Below are positions 1 to 8,602 of a stretch of 64,000 nt of DNA, piece by piece. The stretch is from an uncultured Spirochaetales bacterium (GTDB lineage: Bacteria; Spirochaetota; Spirochaetia; Sphaerochaetales; Sphaerochaetaceae). Each line of letters starts with the position of its first letter. The stretch's first letter is position 1. The stretch is taken from the NCBI GenBank assembly GCA_944390045.1, contig CALXOO010000007.1, positions 1-64,000 on the forward strand. The letters are read 5' to 3'. The notes beneath the pieces are model-generated. The model saw only the letters and a program-made list of their open reading frames with translations. It did not search any database and was not told where the DNA came from. The translations under genes and the position numbers were made by a program.

Positions 1-119
1 GTAATATACGGAGATATAAGGAAATGAAGAATCTTTGAGAACACCGCTTGACAAGAGGTCACATCATATCAGTTCACGGCTTTCTCAAAAGGGGCAGATA
101 GGATTCGTCTTCTGAGGAA

Positions 120-138
120 GGGCAGTATGATGCTGCCC
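120..138 (-). terminator. hairpin after the alcohol dehydrogenase
   Basis: Six-base-pair stem (GGGCAG/CTGCCC at 120-125 and 133-138) with a 7-base loop, 14 bases past the stop of the minus-strand gene. The downstream tract on that strand is TTCCTC rather than a pure T run, so it is a weak terminator candidate. I see nothing else in bases 1-119. Confidence 0.4.
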
Positions 139-152
139 CTCCGTAACCTCTG

Positions 153-1334
153 TCACCTGGCCAGCGTGTAGATATCCCGGATCATCTTTCCGTCAAGCTT
201 GCGGAAGGCTCCGATCGTGCGCTTTCCGAAGAAGGTGCACTTCAGTGCAAGCTGGTCAATGTCCCCGTCTGTCAAATTTACTCCCAGCCCGCTGATGCGC
301 ACAGGCATTCCAATGCTCCTGTAGAATGCCTCGACTGCCTCTACCGTCAGCTCTGCATCTCTGTCAGCTTGTCCGCTGTCCGTGACATTGAACACGTTGT
401 AGCCGAGTTTTGCGATCCTTGCCGGGTCTGTGCCGATGTTGTATCTGGCCCAGGACGGCCAGATGGCCGCAAGTCCTGCTCCGTGAGCCACGTCGAACAT
501 GCCGGAAAGCTCATGCTCCAGCTGGTGGCAGGCCCAGTCTCCCCTTGTGTCGTTTCCAACTGCCATAAGACCGTTGTGAGAAAGAGAGCTTGCCCACATC
601 AGCGTGGCCCTGGCCTGGTAATCATCCGGCTTTTCCAGAGCTCTGATGCCTGCCTCCTTCACGCTTCTCAGCAGGCTGAAAGCCAGTTCATCGGTCAGTG
701 TGAGAGAGTTCCCGCCAGTGAAGTACCGCTCCATGGTGTGCATCATGATGTCCACTGTTGCGCAGGCTGTCTGATAGGAGGGCAGGGTGTATGTAAGGGC
801 AGGATTGAGCAGTGCGAAGCGCAGCCTGCATACATCGCTGTTGCAGCCTCTCTTCAGCCATCCGTCCTCATTGGTGATCACGCTCGAGTCGCTCATCTCG
901 CTTCCGGCTGCCGCCATTGTGAGTATGCATCCGACAGGAAGACTGGCCTTCGGGGTGGCTTTCTGGCTGTAGAAATCCCAGACATCTCCGTCGTATGCAG
1001 CTCCGTATCCGATGCACTTGGCGCTGTCTATCACGGAGCCGCCTCCGACTGCCAGTATGAAGTCGATCTTTTCCCTGTGGCAGAGCCCGATGCCCTCTCT
1101 CACCAGCGAGAGGCGCGGATTGGGAACCACTCCTCCCAGCCTGGTGCTCCTGATTCCTGCCTCGTCCAGGCGTCTCTCGACTCCTTCAATGAGACCATTT
1201 CTGACGACTCTGTCCGATCCATAGTGGATCAGGACATTCCTGGCGCCCTCTCTGATCAGCTCTGTGGCGGCGGCTTCCTCCGCCCCGATTCCGAATGTCA
1301 CTCTGGTCGGAGTGAAATAAGAACTCAGTACCAT
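153..1334 (-). CDS. iron-containing alcohol dehydrogenase (group III, YqhD/BdhA type)
   Basis: 393 residues, the usual length for NAD(P)H-dependent Fe-alcohol dehydrogenases that reduce aldehydes or butanal-type substrates in fermentation. Visible signatures are GGGSVIDSAK near residue 97 (nucleotide-binding loop) and metal-ligand regions DIMMHTMERYF and HQLEHELSGMFDVAHGAG with the expected Asp and His residues. The protein is cytoplasmic with no signal sequence. The start ATG follows an AAAGGAAAT ribosome site and overlaps the stop of the upstream gene by 10 bases (ATGGTACTGA), implying translational coupling to the receiver/PEP-synthase-like protein. The exact substrate cannot be read from the sequence. 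Confidence 0.9.
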   Translation of the reverse strand: MVLSSYFTPTRVTFGIGAEEAAATELIREGARNVLIHYGSDRVVRNGLIEGVERRLDEAGIRSTRLGGVVPNPRLSLVREGIGLCHREKIDFILAVGGGSVIDSAKCIGYGAAYDGDVWDFYSQKATPKASLPVGCILTMAAAGSEMSDSSVITNEDGWLKRGCNSDVCRLRFALLNPALTYTLPSYQTACATVDIMMHTMERYFTGGNSLTLTDELAFSLLRSVKEAGIRALEKPDDYQARATLMWASSLSHNGLMAVGNDTRGDWACHQLEHELSGMFDVAHGAGLAAIWPSWARYNIGTDPARIAKLGYNVFNVTDSGQADRDAELTVEAVEAFYRSIGMPVRISGLGVNLTDGDIDQLALKCTFFGKRTIGAFRKLDGKMIRDIYTLAR

Positions 1335-4270
1335 GCTTCAATTTCCTTTCTGTGCAGTGCGATGACAGCCTCTTTCTCAAGGCCGTTGGCCCTTATGTCG
1401 AGGTCCTCATCAGCCCTGTAGTGTAGGAAGTGAGGACTTTCATTTACAAGGGGGAGTCTGGAGAGGGCGTCGAAATCGAGCTTTCCCTCTCCATAGACCG
1501 GGTTGACTGTCAGATAGATGCAGCCCAGGCTGGTCATGTTCTGGAAGAAATGAGTGCCCTGGCTGGGCTCCACCTGCATGTCTGGCAGTCCCGTTTCCAC
1601 TATGACACGGGCGTGGGAGATGTCCGACCAGGCGCAGGGAATTCCGAGCCAGCGGTCTGTGGAGCCGAGCCTTCCTGCCACGATAAGCACGTAGTCAGCA
1701 TCTCCTGATGAGGCATTGAGACTGGCGAGTTCCCTGGCCATCTGGCCTGTCTCGCTGGCCTTGAAGGCCTCTGGTTTTATCGTGATGATGTCCCTGATAC
1801 CCTCTGCTGCTCCGTTTCCCATTACCGAGCGCGAGTAGACCAGACAGCTGCTGATGTCCTCCTTTGTGATCTCCACATCGCTTTCAGTGAATGCGCTGGC
1901 AATCGGTCTGATCTGCAGGATTGAGAAGTCCGGCTTTTTCTCCCCGCTGCGTTCGGTGTTCACTGCGATTTCTATCTCAACAGGCGTGTCCATGCTTTTT
2001 GCGCCAAGCTTGAGGATGCGGTCTATGACTGCGGCAAGGGGGAACATGTCGTACTTCAGCATTCCGTTGAATGTGATGATCTTCTGTCCTTCCGCCATGG
2101 ATGACTCGCTGAGCGTGTAGGTCACCGGATCGAGTGTGGATGCTATGTACTTCAGACTCTTCGGGTACTTCTCCGCTTCCGAGACAGGGAGGAGGACCAG
2201 GTTGTCCAGGTTCTTCTCCGGATTGAATTCTGCCTCCATGTCAAGCGCGTAGAAGGAATCCTGGCCGGATGCATTGCCGTTCAGGTCGTCTGACGGCTTT
2301 TTGGGCTTGGCCGGACAGAAACGGAAGGCTGAGCCGTCATCAACGACACTCTTTCCGAAACCGAAAGAGATCATGCCCACGCCGTCCTCGCTCTTCTGTC
2401 CCCCGACCGGGTAGTAGTTGAGTGAGCGCGCGACTCCAGAGACATTCGGAAAGTACCAGCGTCCGTGGCGGGACCCTGTGACCTGTTGCAGGATGACGGC
2501 CATCTTCTCCTCCTCGACCATGTGGCCTGTCATCTTCAGATATTCTCTTGCGCGCTGGAAGAAGACGGAGGCCCAGACTGTCCTTATCGCGTTCTCCAGT
2601 TCCGCAAGCCGCTTTCCGTCACTTCCGCAGTTGCTTATCATGCAGGTCTGGTAGACTCCGGCGAAGGGCTCGCTGTGACTGTCTTCCAGCAGAGAGGAGG
2701 AGCGTACCGACAGCGGCTGCACGACGACTTTGAGGAATTCCCTGAGACAGGCCGTGAGCTCCTGTGGCAGCGGTGCCGAGAGGAAGAGCGAGAGCACTTC
2801 ACTGTCTGAAAGGCTGGTGAGTGTCGAAAGGTCGAAGTCATTCATCGAGAGGAATTCATCATACATCTGTGTCGAGACGACAACTGTCTTCGGAATTGAC
2901 AGATATATTCCGGGAAAGTCGTCCTGAACATGATTCGCAAGCATTTCCGCCGCGATGAAGGCCAGGCCGCGCCCCTTTCCTCCCAGCGAGCCGTTTCCGA
3001 TTCTGGAGAAGAAGGATGTGTCATCATAGCTGTCCGGACTGAACTGGGCGATCGCTCCCCTGGTCCTCTGTGTCCTGTATGCCTTGATCGCGTTATAGAG
3101 GCGGTTGCGCAGGTCTTCTATCTGGTCCTCGCTTGTTATGTTTATGTCCTCGATCATGGCAGCCAGCTGATACATGCTCTGTGCCCTGAGCCAGCGGGAG
3201 AAGTCATTGCGCCTGGAGTGGTACCACAGGCTCTGTGCCGGTATCGAGCGGATCGCGTTCTGCACCTCCTTCATCGTCCTTGCGGACAGCAGGATCTCTC
3301 CCGTTGCGGGGTTGATGAAGTTGAAGGGGCCGAAGTTGTAGTACTTCACGAAATGCTCTTCAAGAGAGGAGAGGAGGCTGGGGGAGTGCTTCCAGATAAA
3401 GTCCGCGCCCAGCTGCCGCGCATCCTCTGCGTTCGCCATGTCGGTCGACTGGATGAGTATCGGTATGTCTCTGTCCCCGCTTCTTATCTCCCTGGCCAGG
3501 CGCAGGCCGCTTCCTTCTCTCTCTCCGCGCCAGGGGAAGTTCACGTCGCTTATTATTCCGAGGACATTTTTCTTGTATCTGCGGTAGAACTCCATGCCGG
3601 CCTCGCCTGTGCGTGCCAGGACGATCTTGGGCCTTCCCCTCATCCTCAGTGTCTTGCCCCATTCATTGAGTGCCTCCAGAATGCTCAGCCTAGTCTGCTT
3701 TATCAGCGAGGTGTACATCACCGGAAGGTAGGAGGAGATGAACCTGATGGAGTCCTCTATCAGGATGATGACCTGAACATCGGCGACTGAGGTGTCATGC
3801 TCCAGGTTCAGGGAGTCCTCGATCAGTTTCACCATCGCGAGGAACAGTGTCGCATCCCCCTGCCAGTAGAATATCTGGTCTATCGCGGAGCAGGCGTCCT
3901 CCTTCAGTGCCTTCATCCTCCTGTGGTCCGGAGAGGGAGCCAGCACGATGACCGGCATGCCGGGCTTGACCTCCTTGATCTTCTGGGCCAGACTCTCAAC
4001 CTTTCCGCTGTGGAAGTCCACCATGGTGATCACCAGGTCAAAAGGCAGCCTTCCTATGAGCTGCAGCGCTTCCTGCGTGCTTGATGTATGTGTGATCTTA
4101 GGCGGGGTGGAAAGGCCGAGCTCCATGTATTCCTTGTAGAGTTCTTCCTCGACTCTGCCGTCCTCCTCAAGCATGAAGCGGTCATAGTCGGAACAGATCA
4201 GGAGCACATTGTAAATGTGCCGCAGCATCAGGGATGAGAAGGGTATCCAGGTCTGGTCTAGATTGTACAT
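1325..4270 (-). CDS. two receiver-like domains fused to a PEP-synthase-type ATP-grasp domain
   Basis: 981 residues. Residues about 18-150 resemble a CheY-like receiver, but the phospho-acceptor position (DLVITM) holds Met83 instead of Asp, so it is a pseudo-receiver. Residues about 165-310 form a second receiver with its key residues intact: IED at 171-173, Asp242 in ISDVNFP and the Lys of IWKHSP. From about residue 420 the sequence matches the N-terminal ATP-grasp domain of pyruvate phosphate dikinase/PEP synthase (NGSLGGKGRGLAF; SVRSSSLLEDS; PFAGVYQT). The swivelling His domain and the PEP-binding barrel are missing, so it cannot be a complete PEP synthase. It may be a phosphotransferase or signalling protein controlled by the receiver. 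It is translationally coupled to the downstream alcohol dehydrogenase. The start ATG has no Shine-Dalgarno sequence; a promoter -10 box lies 11 bases upstream. Confidence 0.75.
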   Translation of the reverse strand: MYNLDQTWIPFSSLMLRHIYNVLLICSDYDRFMLEEDGRVEEELYKEYMELGLSTPPKITHTSSTQEALQLIGRLPFDLVITMVDFHSGKVESLAQKIKEVKPGMPVIVLAPSPDHRRMKALKEDACSAIDQIFYWQGDATLFLAMVKLIEDSLNLEHDTSVADVQVIILIEDSIRFISSYLPVMYTSLIKQTRLSILEALNEWGKTLRMRGRPKIVLARTGEAGMEFYRRYKKNVLGIISDVNFPWRGEREGSGLRLAREIRSGDRDIPILIQSTDMANAEDARQLGADFIWKHSPSLLSSLEEHFVKYYNFGPFNFINPATGEILLSARTMKEVQNAIRSIPAQSLWYHSRRNDFSRWLRAQSMYQLAAMIEDINITSEDQIEDLRNRLYNAIKAYRTQRTRGAIAQFSPDSYDDTSFFSRIGNGSLGGKGRGLAFIAAEMLANHVQDDFPGIYLSIPKTVVVSTQMYDEFLSMNDFDLSTLTSLSDSEVLSLFLSAPLPQELTACLREFLKVVVQPLSVRSSSLLEDSHSEPFAGVYQTCMISNCGSDGKRLAELENAIRTVWASVFFQRAREYLKMTGHMVEEEKMAVILQQVTGSRHGRWYFPNVSGVARSLNYYPVGGQKSEDGVGMISFGFGKSVVDDGSAFRFCPAKPKKPSDDLNGNASGQDSFYALDMEAEFNPEKNLDNLVLLPVSEAEKYPKSLKYIASTLDPVTYTLSESSMAEGQKIITFNGMLKYDMFPLAAVIDRILKLGAKSMDTPVEIEIAVNTERSGEKKPDFSILQIRPIASAFTESDVEITKEDISSCLVYSRSVMGNGAAEGIRDIITIKPEAFKASETGQMARELASLNASSGDADYVLIVAGRLGSTDRWLGIPCAWSDISHARVIVETGLPDMQVEPSQGTHFFQNMTSLGCIYLTVNPVYGEGKLDFDALSRLPLVNESPHFLHYRADEDLDIRANGLEKEAVIALHRKEIEAWY

Positions 4271-4281
4271 GTATCCATGAT

Positions 4282-4310
4282 AGCATAGGCCACTCTATTT
4301 TCGCTGTTAA
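4282..4310 (-). promoter_or_regulatory. promoter of the receiver/PEP-synthase-like gene, near-leaderless
   Basis: Minus-strand TTAACA (4305-4310) and TATGCT (4282-4287) with a 17-base spacer. Only 11 bases separate the -10 box from the ATG at 4270 and there is no ribosome binding site, so the 5' leader would be about 5 bases. The rest of 4311-4494 is AT-rich and holds no gene I can support. Confidence 0.45.
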
Positions 4311-4494
4311 TGGTGACTTATCGAACTATAATTTGGTTTACATGTATTTGCTGGTAGAGAACAGAAAGATGGACATTATTGTGACAATTCTGTAGTCACA
4401 ATAAACGTACGATGAAAAGAATTTGGCGTTTACCCATAAGAAGACTCAGTGTTATTTCTATAGAATGCGTCGTTTTTTGAGCTTGTTTGTGTGT

Positions 4495-5166
4495 TTACTC
4501 TGTCTTGATTTTCTTACTTTTAGAGCTGCCTTCGATGTTCCTTAGATGCATATAGACGGTATTCTTTGAAATTCCCAGCATTTCTGCGACTTTTAAAACA
4601 GCATCTTTCACATTAAAAACACCTTTGTCATATAGTATTCCGATTATTTCTTTATTCTTGTTCGTACTTGTGATGGTCGTTTTTGCTGCAAGCTGTGTCC
4701 TAGCAGATTCGACAGAATAATAGACCATATTATCGATATCAGTTGTTGTGTTGTCCTTGCTGTATAATGCTTCTTTTGGGTTCAATGACCCCAGTATTGC
4801 GGAATATGGCGTGTCCATGTAAAAATTGATCTCAAGAAATCCTATAGTCTTATTCCTTGTTCCTGCAATGGATATGATAGAGGATTTGATCAGTGCTCCG
4901 TGAGAATTACGGGAAAAGAAAGTTTCAAATTTCTGACCGCCATTCCGGCTTTCTATTTCCATAAGCTTTTCCAGTGTTTCCACAGGAACTTCCACATCAT
5001 GCTCTCTATTTGAGTAATATCCGTTAATAATTCGAATTGCCGCTTTCCTTTCGTTTTCCATGCTGTGCAGAATGAATTCATACCCAGGGCCAAGAAAGCT
5101 TGCCAATCCGTCAAGCATATTCGAGTAGGATTCCAGAATCAGCTGGTCTGTCTTGGTCATTGTCAT
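4495..5166 (-). CDS. YheO/DauR-family transcriptional regulator (PAS-like plus HTH)
   Basis: 223 residues from the ATG at 5166. The N-terminal half (SYSNMLDGLASFLGPGYEF onward) resembles the YheO-type PAS domain. The C-terminal 60 residues (KGVFNVKDAVLKVAEMLGI, then SKNTVYMHLR) are the matching helix-turn-helix. Regulators of this family, such as DauR of D-arginine use, sense amino-acid-like ligands and control adjacent catabolic genes. An upstream in-frame TTG at 5187 exists, but the AGGAGG ribosome site sits between it and the ATG at 5166, at correct spacing for the ATG. The gene is divergent from the peptide/opine operon starting at 5335, so it probably controls that operon and perhaps itself. 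Confidence 0.75.
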   Translation of the reverse strand: MTMTKTDQLILESYSNMLDGLASFLGPGYEFILHSMENERKAAIRIINGYYSNREHDVEVPVETLEKLMEIESRNGGQKFETFFSRNSHGALIKSSIISIAGTRNKTIGFLEINFYMDTPYSAILGSLNPKEALYSKDNTTTDIDNMVYYSVESARTQLAAKTTITSTNKNKEIIGILYDKGVFNVKDAVLKVAEMLGISKNTVYMHLRNIEGSSKSKKIKTE

Positions 5167-5197
5167 TTCAACACCCTCCTTTAGCAAAGTCTAATAT

Positions 5198-5229
5198 CCA
5201 AACAGTATTGTTGTAAACCGATTGTTTGG
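5198..5229. promoter_or_regulatory. possible operator dyad between regulator and operon
   Basis: Inverted repeat CCAAACA (5198-5204) and TGTTTGG (5223-5229) with an 18-base centre. It lies between the regulator start and the operon promoter, 22 bases upstream of the operon -35 box, which is a reasonable place for the YheO-like regulator to bind. No second copy was seen. Confidence 0.35.
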
Positions 5230-5251
5230 CATAAGACTGAAAAAATTTTTA

Positions 5252-5280
5252 TTGACTAACCAAAAAACCTGCCTTATAAG
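5252..5280 (+). promoter_or_regulatory. promoter of the catabolic operon
   Basis: TTGACT (5252-5257), 17-base spacer, TATAAG (5275-5280): a strong housekeeping-type promoter about 55 bases ahead of the first gene, which has its own GGAGTG ribosome site. It is the only clear promoter seen before 14738. Confidence 0.65.
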
Positions 5281-5334
5281 GTAGATAGAAAAAGATTTCA
5301 GTGACTGAAAAATAATTTAGAAAAGGAGTGATTT

Positions 5335-5805
5335 ATGAGTAAGAATTTCATTGCTACATGGCCTGAAATTGGCATTAGCGTTGAATGCATGCCAAATGAA
5401 GACGGATCCAACAAGTGGATTTACGACTACTATCTCTCACAGATGCCTATCAGATTTGTTCAGTTACATGCGATGTGCACTGGTGGTGTCATGTATACAT
5501 GGTGCCAGATGAAAGATGAACTTCCAATGAAGGGTGATAATGAAGTGGTTGGAACAAGAATCGATCAGGCAGCACTTGGTACGGGACATCTCTCATATAA
5601 CATTCCAAATGGTCTTGCTGGCGGAAAGAATGGTCATATCGCATTCAACTGGGGACCAGCTTACGAGAAGATGCCGGGTTATTTCTCATTCAAAGTTGTT
5701 GAAAGGGACATTCCCAAGCTAATCCAGGCAGGGGAATGTGTCAAAGAGGCTATTTGGAGGACCAAAAAGGTTATCCATTGCGAATTGAGAGTCAAAGAAG
5801 ATTGA
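5335..5805 (+). CDS. cyclophilin-like protein resembling cucumopine synthase N-terminal domain / DUF3830
   Basis: 156 residues with no signal peptide. The opening pattern (ATWPEIGISVECMPNEDG, then a short Pro-Ile-Arg segment, then QLHAMCTGGVMYTW) matches my recollection of small cyclophilin-fold proteins related to the N-terminal half of cucumopine/mikimopine synthases and to DUF3830. Cucumopine synthase joins an amino acid with a 2-oxo acid. This protein is followed after 15 bases by a separate all-helical protein (5821-6360), so the two could be the halves of a split opine-type enzyme. Whether they make or break a conjugate cannot be told; the adjacent importer and hydrolase favour breakdown. 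It is the first gene of the operon. Family assignment is moderate. Confidence 0.5.
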   Translation: MSKNFIATWPEIGISVECMPNEDGSNKWIYDYYLSQMPIRFVQLHAMCTGGVMYTWCQMKDELPMKGDNEVVGTRIDQAALGTGHLSYNIPNGLAGGKNGHIAFNWGPAYEKMPGYFSFKVVERDIPKLIQAGECVKEAIWRTKKVIHCELRVKED

Positions 5806-5820
5806 GAAAGGGAGGAAATA

Positions 5821-6360
5821 ATGAACAAAGATGTAAAGAATGTCATAGACCTGCTCACCAAGCATGCAGAGGCAATAAAGGACGAACCATCAAGGGAAGT
5901 CATTAGACTGTATAAATATAATATTGTCCCATCAAATATGGGAGGGCTCTGGGATACTGCTTATACATGTCAAGTTCTTGCAGAGGGCGACATGAGACAG
6001 CTGAATGCATACATGCTTTTCTCTCAGATCAGGCTGAGTGAGAGTGGACAGTTCTCACTGGATCAGATGAAGGCTTTGTTTCTTGATACTGTTCCCCTTT
6101 CAGCGAACTTTCTTGCAACATGTGGTTTCGAGGAACTTTGGGATGATGTTCAGAAGGTAATGAGCATATTTGACAAAATCGAGACGATGGATGAATACAG
6201 ACAGGTTCTTGATATGTTGTGCTATTACGTTACAAACCTTCACAACTGGGTGCATTTCTTCTTCCCGTGGTATGTCGGAGATCTATTCAAAATGTGTCAT
6301 GAGAAGGATGTTAAGGAAATGCAGGCGATATGGGATTGGACAAATCAGACCGAGCATTGA
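5821..6360 (+). CDS. helical-bundle protein, cucumopine synthase C-terminal-like
   Basis: 179 residues, predicted almost entirely helical from its pattern of amphipathic segments, without signal peptide or membrane span. It contains the aromatic-rich stretch NWVHFFFPW near residue 140. The gene lies 15 bases after the cyclophilin-like gene, behind GGGAGGAAATA. Separate helical-bundle proteins of this size are known next to cyclophilin-like partners in cucumopine-synthase-related loci, which is the main reason for the call. I recognise no catalytic motif. It could alternatively be an unrelated operon-specific protein. Confidence 0.45.
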   Translation: MNKDVKNVIDLLTKHAEAIKDEPSREVIRLYKYNIVPSNMGGLWDTAYTCQVLAEGDMRQLNAYMLFSQIRLSESGQFSLDQMKALFLDTVPLSANFLATCGFEELWDDVQKVMSIFDKIETMDEYRQVLDMLCYYVTNLHNWVHFFFPWYVGDLFKMCHEKDVKEMQAIWDWTNQTEH

Positions 6361-6438
6361 TGAATTATTAGGAAATCAGGATATCCCATACGAGTAATTA
6401 CTCTGTGGGATATCCAGTAGGATAAGGTGAGCTGCGGC

Positions 6439-7623
6439 ATGACAATAGTTGAACAGGCATTATCGTTCAAGGAATATATTGCAGGTATTCACCATGAGAT
6501 TCATGAGAATCCTGAGTTAAGCCTTAGAGAATTCAGAACAACGAGACGAATTAAAGAGGAAATATCTGGGTTGGGACTTGTTGTTAAAGAATATGAACCT
6601 ACAGGGCTGCATGTCGATATAAAGGGTAACTTAGCTGATAATGGGATCATCGTTGGTCTTCGTTCTGATATAGATGCCTTGCCTGTGTGTGAAAGTGAGA
6701 CTGCTTGTCCAAGGAGCAGGAATGAAGGTGTCATGCATGCATGTGGTCATGATGCGAATTTGTCGATGTTGCTTGGTGCTGTTAGGATTCTTGCAGAAAG
6801 GCGTAATGAATTTTCAGGAACGGTACGATGCCTTTTTCAACCTGCGGAAGAAATAGGACAAGGGGGACGCCTTGTTCTGGAGCAGGGCGCTTGCAAAGAT
6901 GTTCTGATGTTTTTTGGGATGCATGTTGCAGCAGAAACACCTCTGAACGCCATAGGATTTAAAAAAGGCGTAATGGGTGCAGCAGTTGCAGAATTCACGA
7001 TTTCTATACAAGGGAAATCTGCACCAGGTTCATCTCCCGACAAGGGTCAAGATGCACTTGTAGCCGCTTGTGCTGTTGTTCAGGCTTTACAGACAATTGT
7101 ATCAAGAAGGACTGATCCACAGGACCCTGTCGTGTTGACAATAAGCTCTATGCAAGCAGGGGACCCAGAGGTTAATTTTATTCCTGATCGAGCTGAGATC
7201 AAAGGCAACTGTCGATTTTTCAGTGCTCATGTTTCAGAGAAGATTGCGCAGTGGATATCCGAGATAGCAACAAAAGCTGCTGATGCATATGGTGCTAGAG
7301 CGCACACTGAATATGAACTGAAAGTTCCTGCCCTCATTTGTTCTGATGAGGCAGTGGACATTGCAATTCACAGTGCAATAGACGTGTTGGGAAGGGATGC
7401 TCAGATGTTTGAGTTTGGTCCCGTCATGGCGAGTGAAGATTTCTCATACCTCGCAGGGGCAGTAAAAGGCGCATATCTAGAAATTGGGTGTGGCCTTGAT
7501 AGTGGAATGACGCATTCTAGGTTTTTTCATTCATCTGATAAATGTCTTCCATATGGTGCTGCCATTCTTGCGACTGAAGCTCTGACAGCTCTCAGAATGA
7601 TATCTGATAAGGGGAAAAACTAG
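6439..7623 (+). CDS. M20 family amidohydrolase (N-acyl/peptidyl amino acid hydrolase)
   Basis: 394 residues, typical of M20D (HipO/IAA-amino-acid hydrolase) enzymes that remove an acyl or amino-acid group from a conjugate using two metal ions. Metal-site motifs are present: RSDIDALP, MHACGHD, PAEE, FFGMHV and a C-terminal FFHSSDK. The dimerisation-domain motif that normally reads G-H-x-S/A-x-P-H reads APGSSPD here, so the conserved His residues are Pro and Asp, which suggests altered substrate handling. The ATG at 6439 is preferred over the GTG at 6427 because AAGGTGA lies 8-9 bases before it. The stop is directly followed by the ATG of the permease gene. Its likely role is to release a free amino acid from the imported conjugate. 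Confidence 0.8.
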   Translation: MTIVEQALSFKEYIAGIHHEIHENPELSLREFRTTRRIKEEISGLGLVVKEYEPTGLHVDIKGNLADNGIIVGLRSDIDALPVCESETACPRSRNEGVMHACGHDANLSMLLGAVRILAERRNEFSGTVRCLFQPAEEIGQGGRLVLEQGACKDVLMFFGMHVAAETPLNAIGFKKGVMGAAVAEFTISIQGKSAPGSSPDKGQDALVAACAVVQALQTIVSRRTDPQDPVVLTISSMQAGDPEVNFIPDRAEIKGNCRFFSAHVSEKIAQWISEIATKAADAYGARAHTEYELKVPALICSDEAVDIAIHSAIDVLGRDAQMFEFGPVMASEDFSYLAGAVKGAYLEIGCGLDSGMTHSRFFHSSDKCLPYGAAILATEALTALRMISDKGKN

Positions 7624-8589
7624 ATGGCGAAATATATTTTGAAGCGTCTATTGATTTCTATACCAGTTTTTATCGGTATCACATTTCTAGTCTTTCTTTT
7701 GGCAAACCTTGCACCAGGAAGCCCGGTTGATCTTCTGAGTGCGGCAAATGGTATGACTCAGGAACAGCTGGATGCATATAGAACATATCTTGGTCTAGAT
7801 AAGCCTCTTGTTTATCGCTATGGCATTTGGATCCTAGACTTCTTTAGAGGAGATATGGGCACTTCAACGGCGTTTAATCAATCTGTATCCGCCTTGATCC
7901 TAGGAAGGCTTCCAGCAACGTTGATTCTAACTCTTTCTGCTCAGCTTATTGCGATGGTGATAGGCATTCCTCTTGGAATGGTTTCAGCAAGCAAACCCCA
8001 TTCGGTTTGGGATAGCATATCAAGTTTTATCTCTTTTATAGGATCATCAATTCCTAATTTTTTCATTGCGCTTGTAGCTATATATGTATTCGCTGTGAAT
8101 CTTGGTCTGTTACCAGCATTCGGTATGTATTCGGGTACGACATTTACTTCGCTGGGGGATCTTCTTTGGCACCTTATTCTGCCGTCAAGCATGATTGCAC
8201 TCTCTTTGATAGGGAATTTCATTAAGCAGACAAAAGGGGCGGTTCTTGAAGTGTTGAATGAAGATTATATAAAGACAGCAAAGGCAAAAGGAATCGGAAA
8301 ATTCCGAGTAACAATAAAACATGTCCTCAGAAATTCCATGACGCCTGTTGTGGCAGAGATAAGTACTGGTATTCCTTTCCTTATTGCTGGAGCAGTGACA
8401 ATCGAAAAGATTTTCTCTTGGCCTGGTCTTGGTAGCCTGATGATCACGGGCATCAACAACCGTGACTACAATCTTATTACTGGTATAACAGCGGTTATAG
8501 CAATAATAGTCTTGGTGTGTAATATTCTTCTGGACATTCTCTATACGTGGCTTGATCCGAGAATAGATTTCAAAACGATGGACAAATAA
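7624..8589 (+). CDS. Opp/Dpp-type ABC transporter permease 1 (OppB/DppB)
   Basis: 321 residues, six hydrophobic segments, with the N-terminal signature KYILKRLLISIPVFIGITF and the ATP-partner coupling helix around EDYIKTAKAKGIGK near residue 217. It forms the inner-membrane channel with the next gene for import of peptides or similar compounds. The ATG directly abuts the amidohydrolase stop, so the two are coupled. Substrate is not determined by sequence; the context suggests an amino-acid conjugate. Confidence 0.9.
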   Translation: MAKYILKRLLISIPVFIGITFLVFLLANLAPGSPVDLLSAANGMTQEQLDAYRTYLGLDKPLVYRYGIWILDFFRGDMGTSTAFNQSVSALILGRLPATLILTLSAQLIAMVIGIPLGMVSASKPHSVWDSISSFISFIGSSIPNFFIALVAIYVFAVNLGLLPAFGMYSGTTFTSLGDLLWHLILPSSMIALSLIGNFIKQTKGAVLEVLNEDYIKTAKAKGIGKFRVTIKHVLRNSMTPVVAEISTGIPFLIAGAVTIEKIFSWPGLGSLMITGINNRDYNLITGITAVIAIIVLVCNILLDILYTWLDPRIDFKTMDK

Positions 8590-8602
8590 GCGGGGTATAA
8601 AA

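Noticed and set aside
369-1421. 350-codon plus-strand frame opposite the alcohol dehydrogenase
   Set aside because: Shadow; no family resemblance, and the minus strand holds a certain gene.
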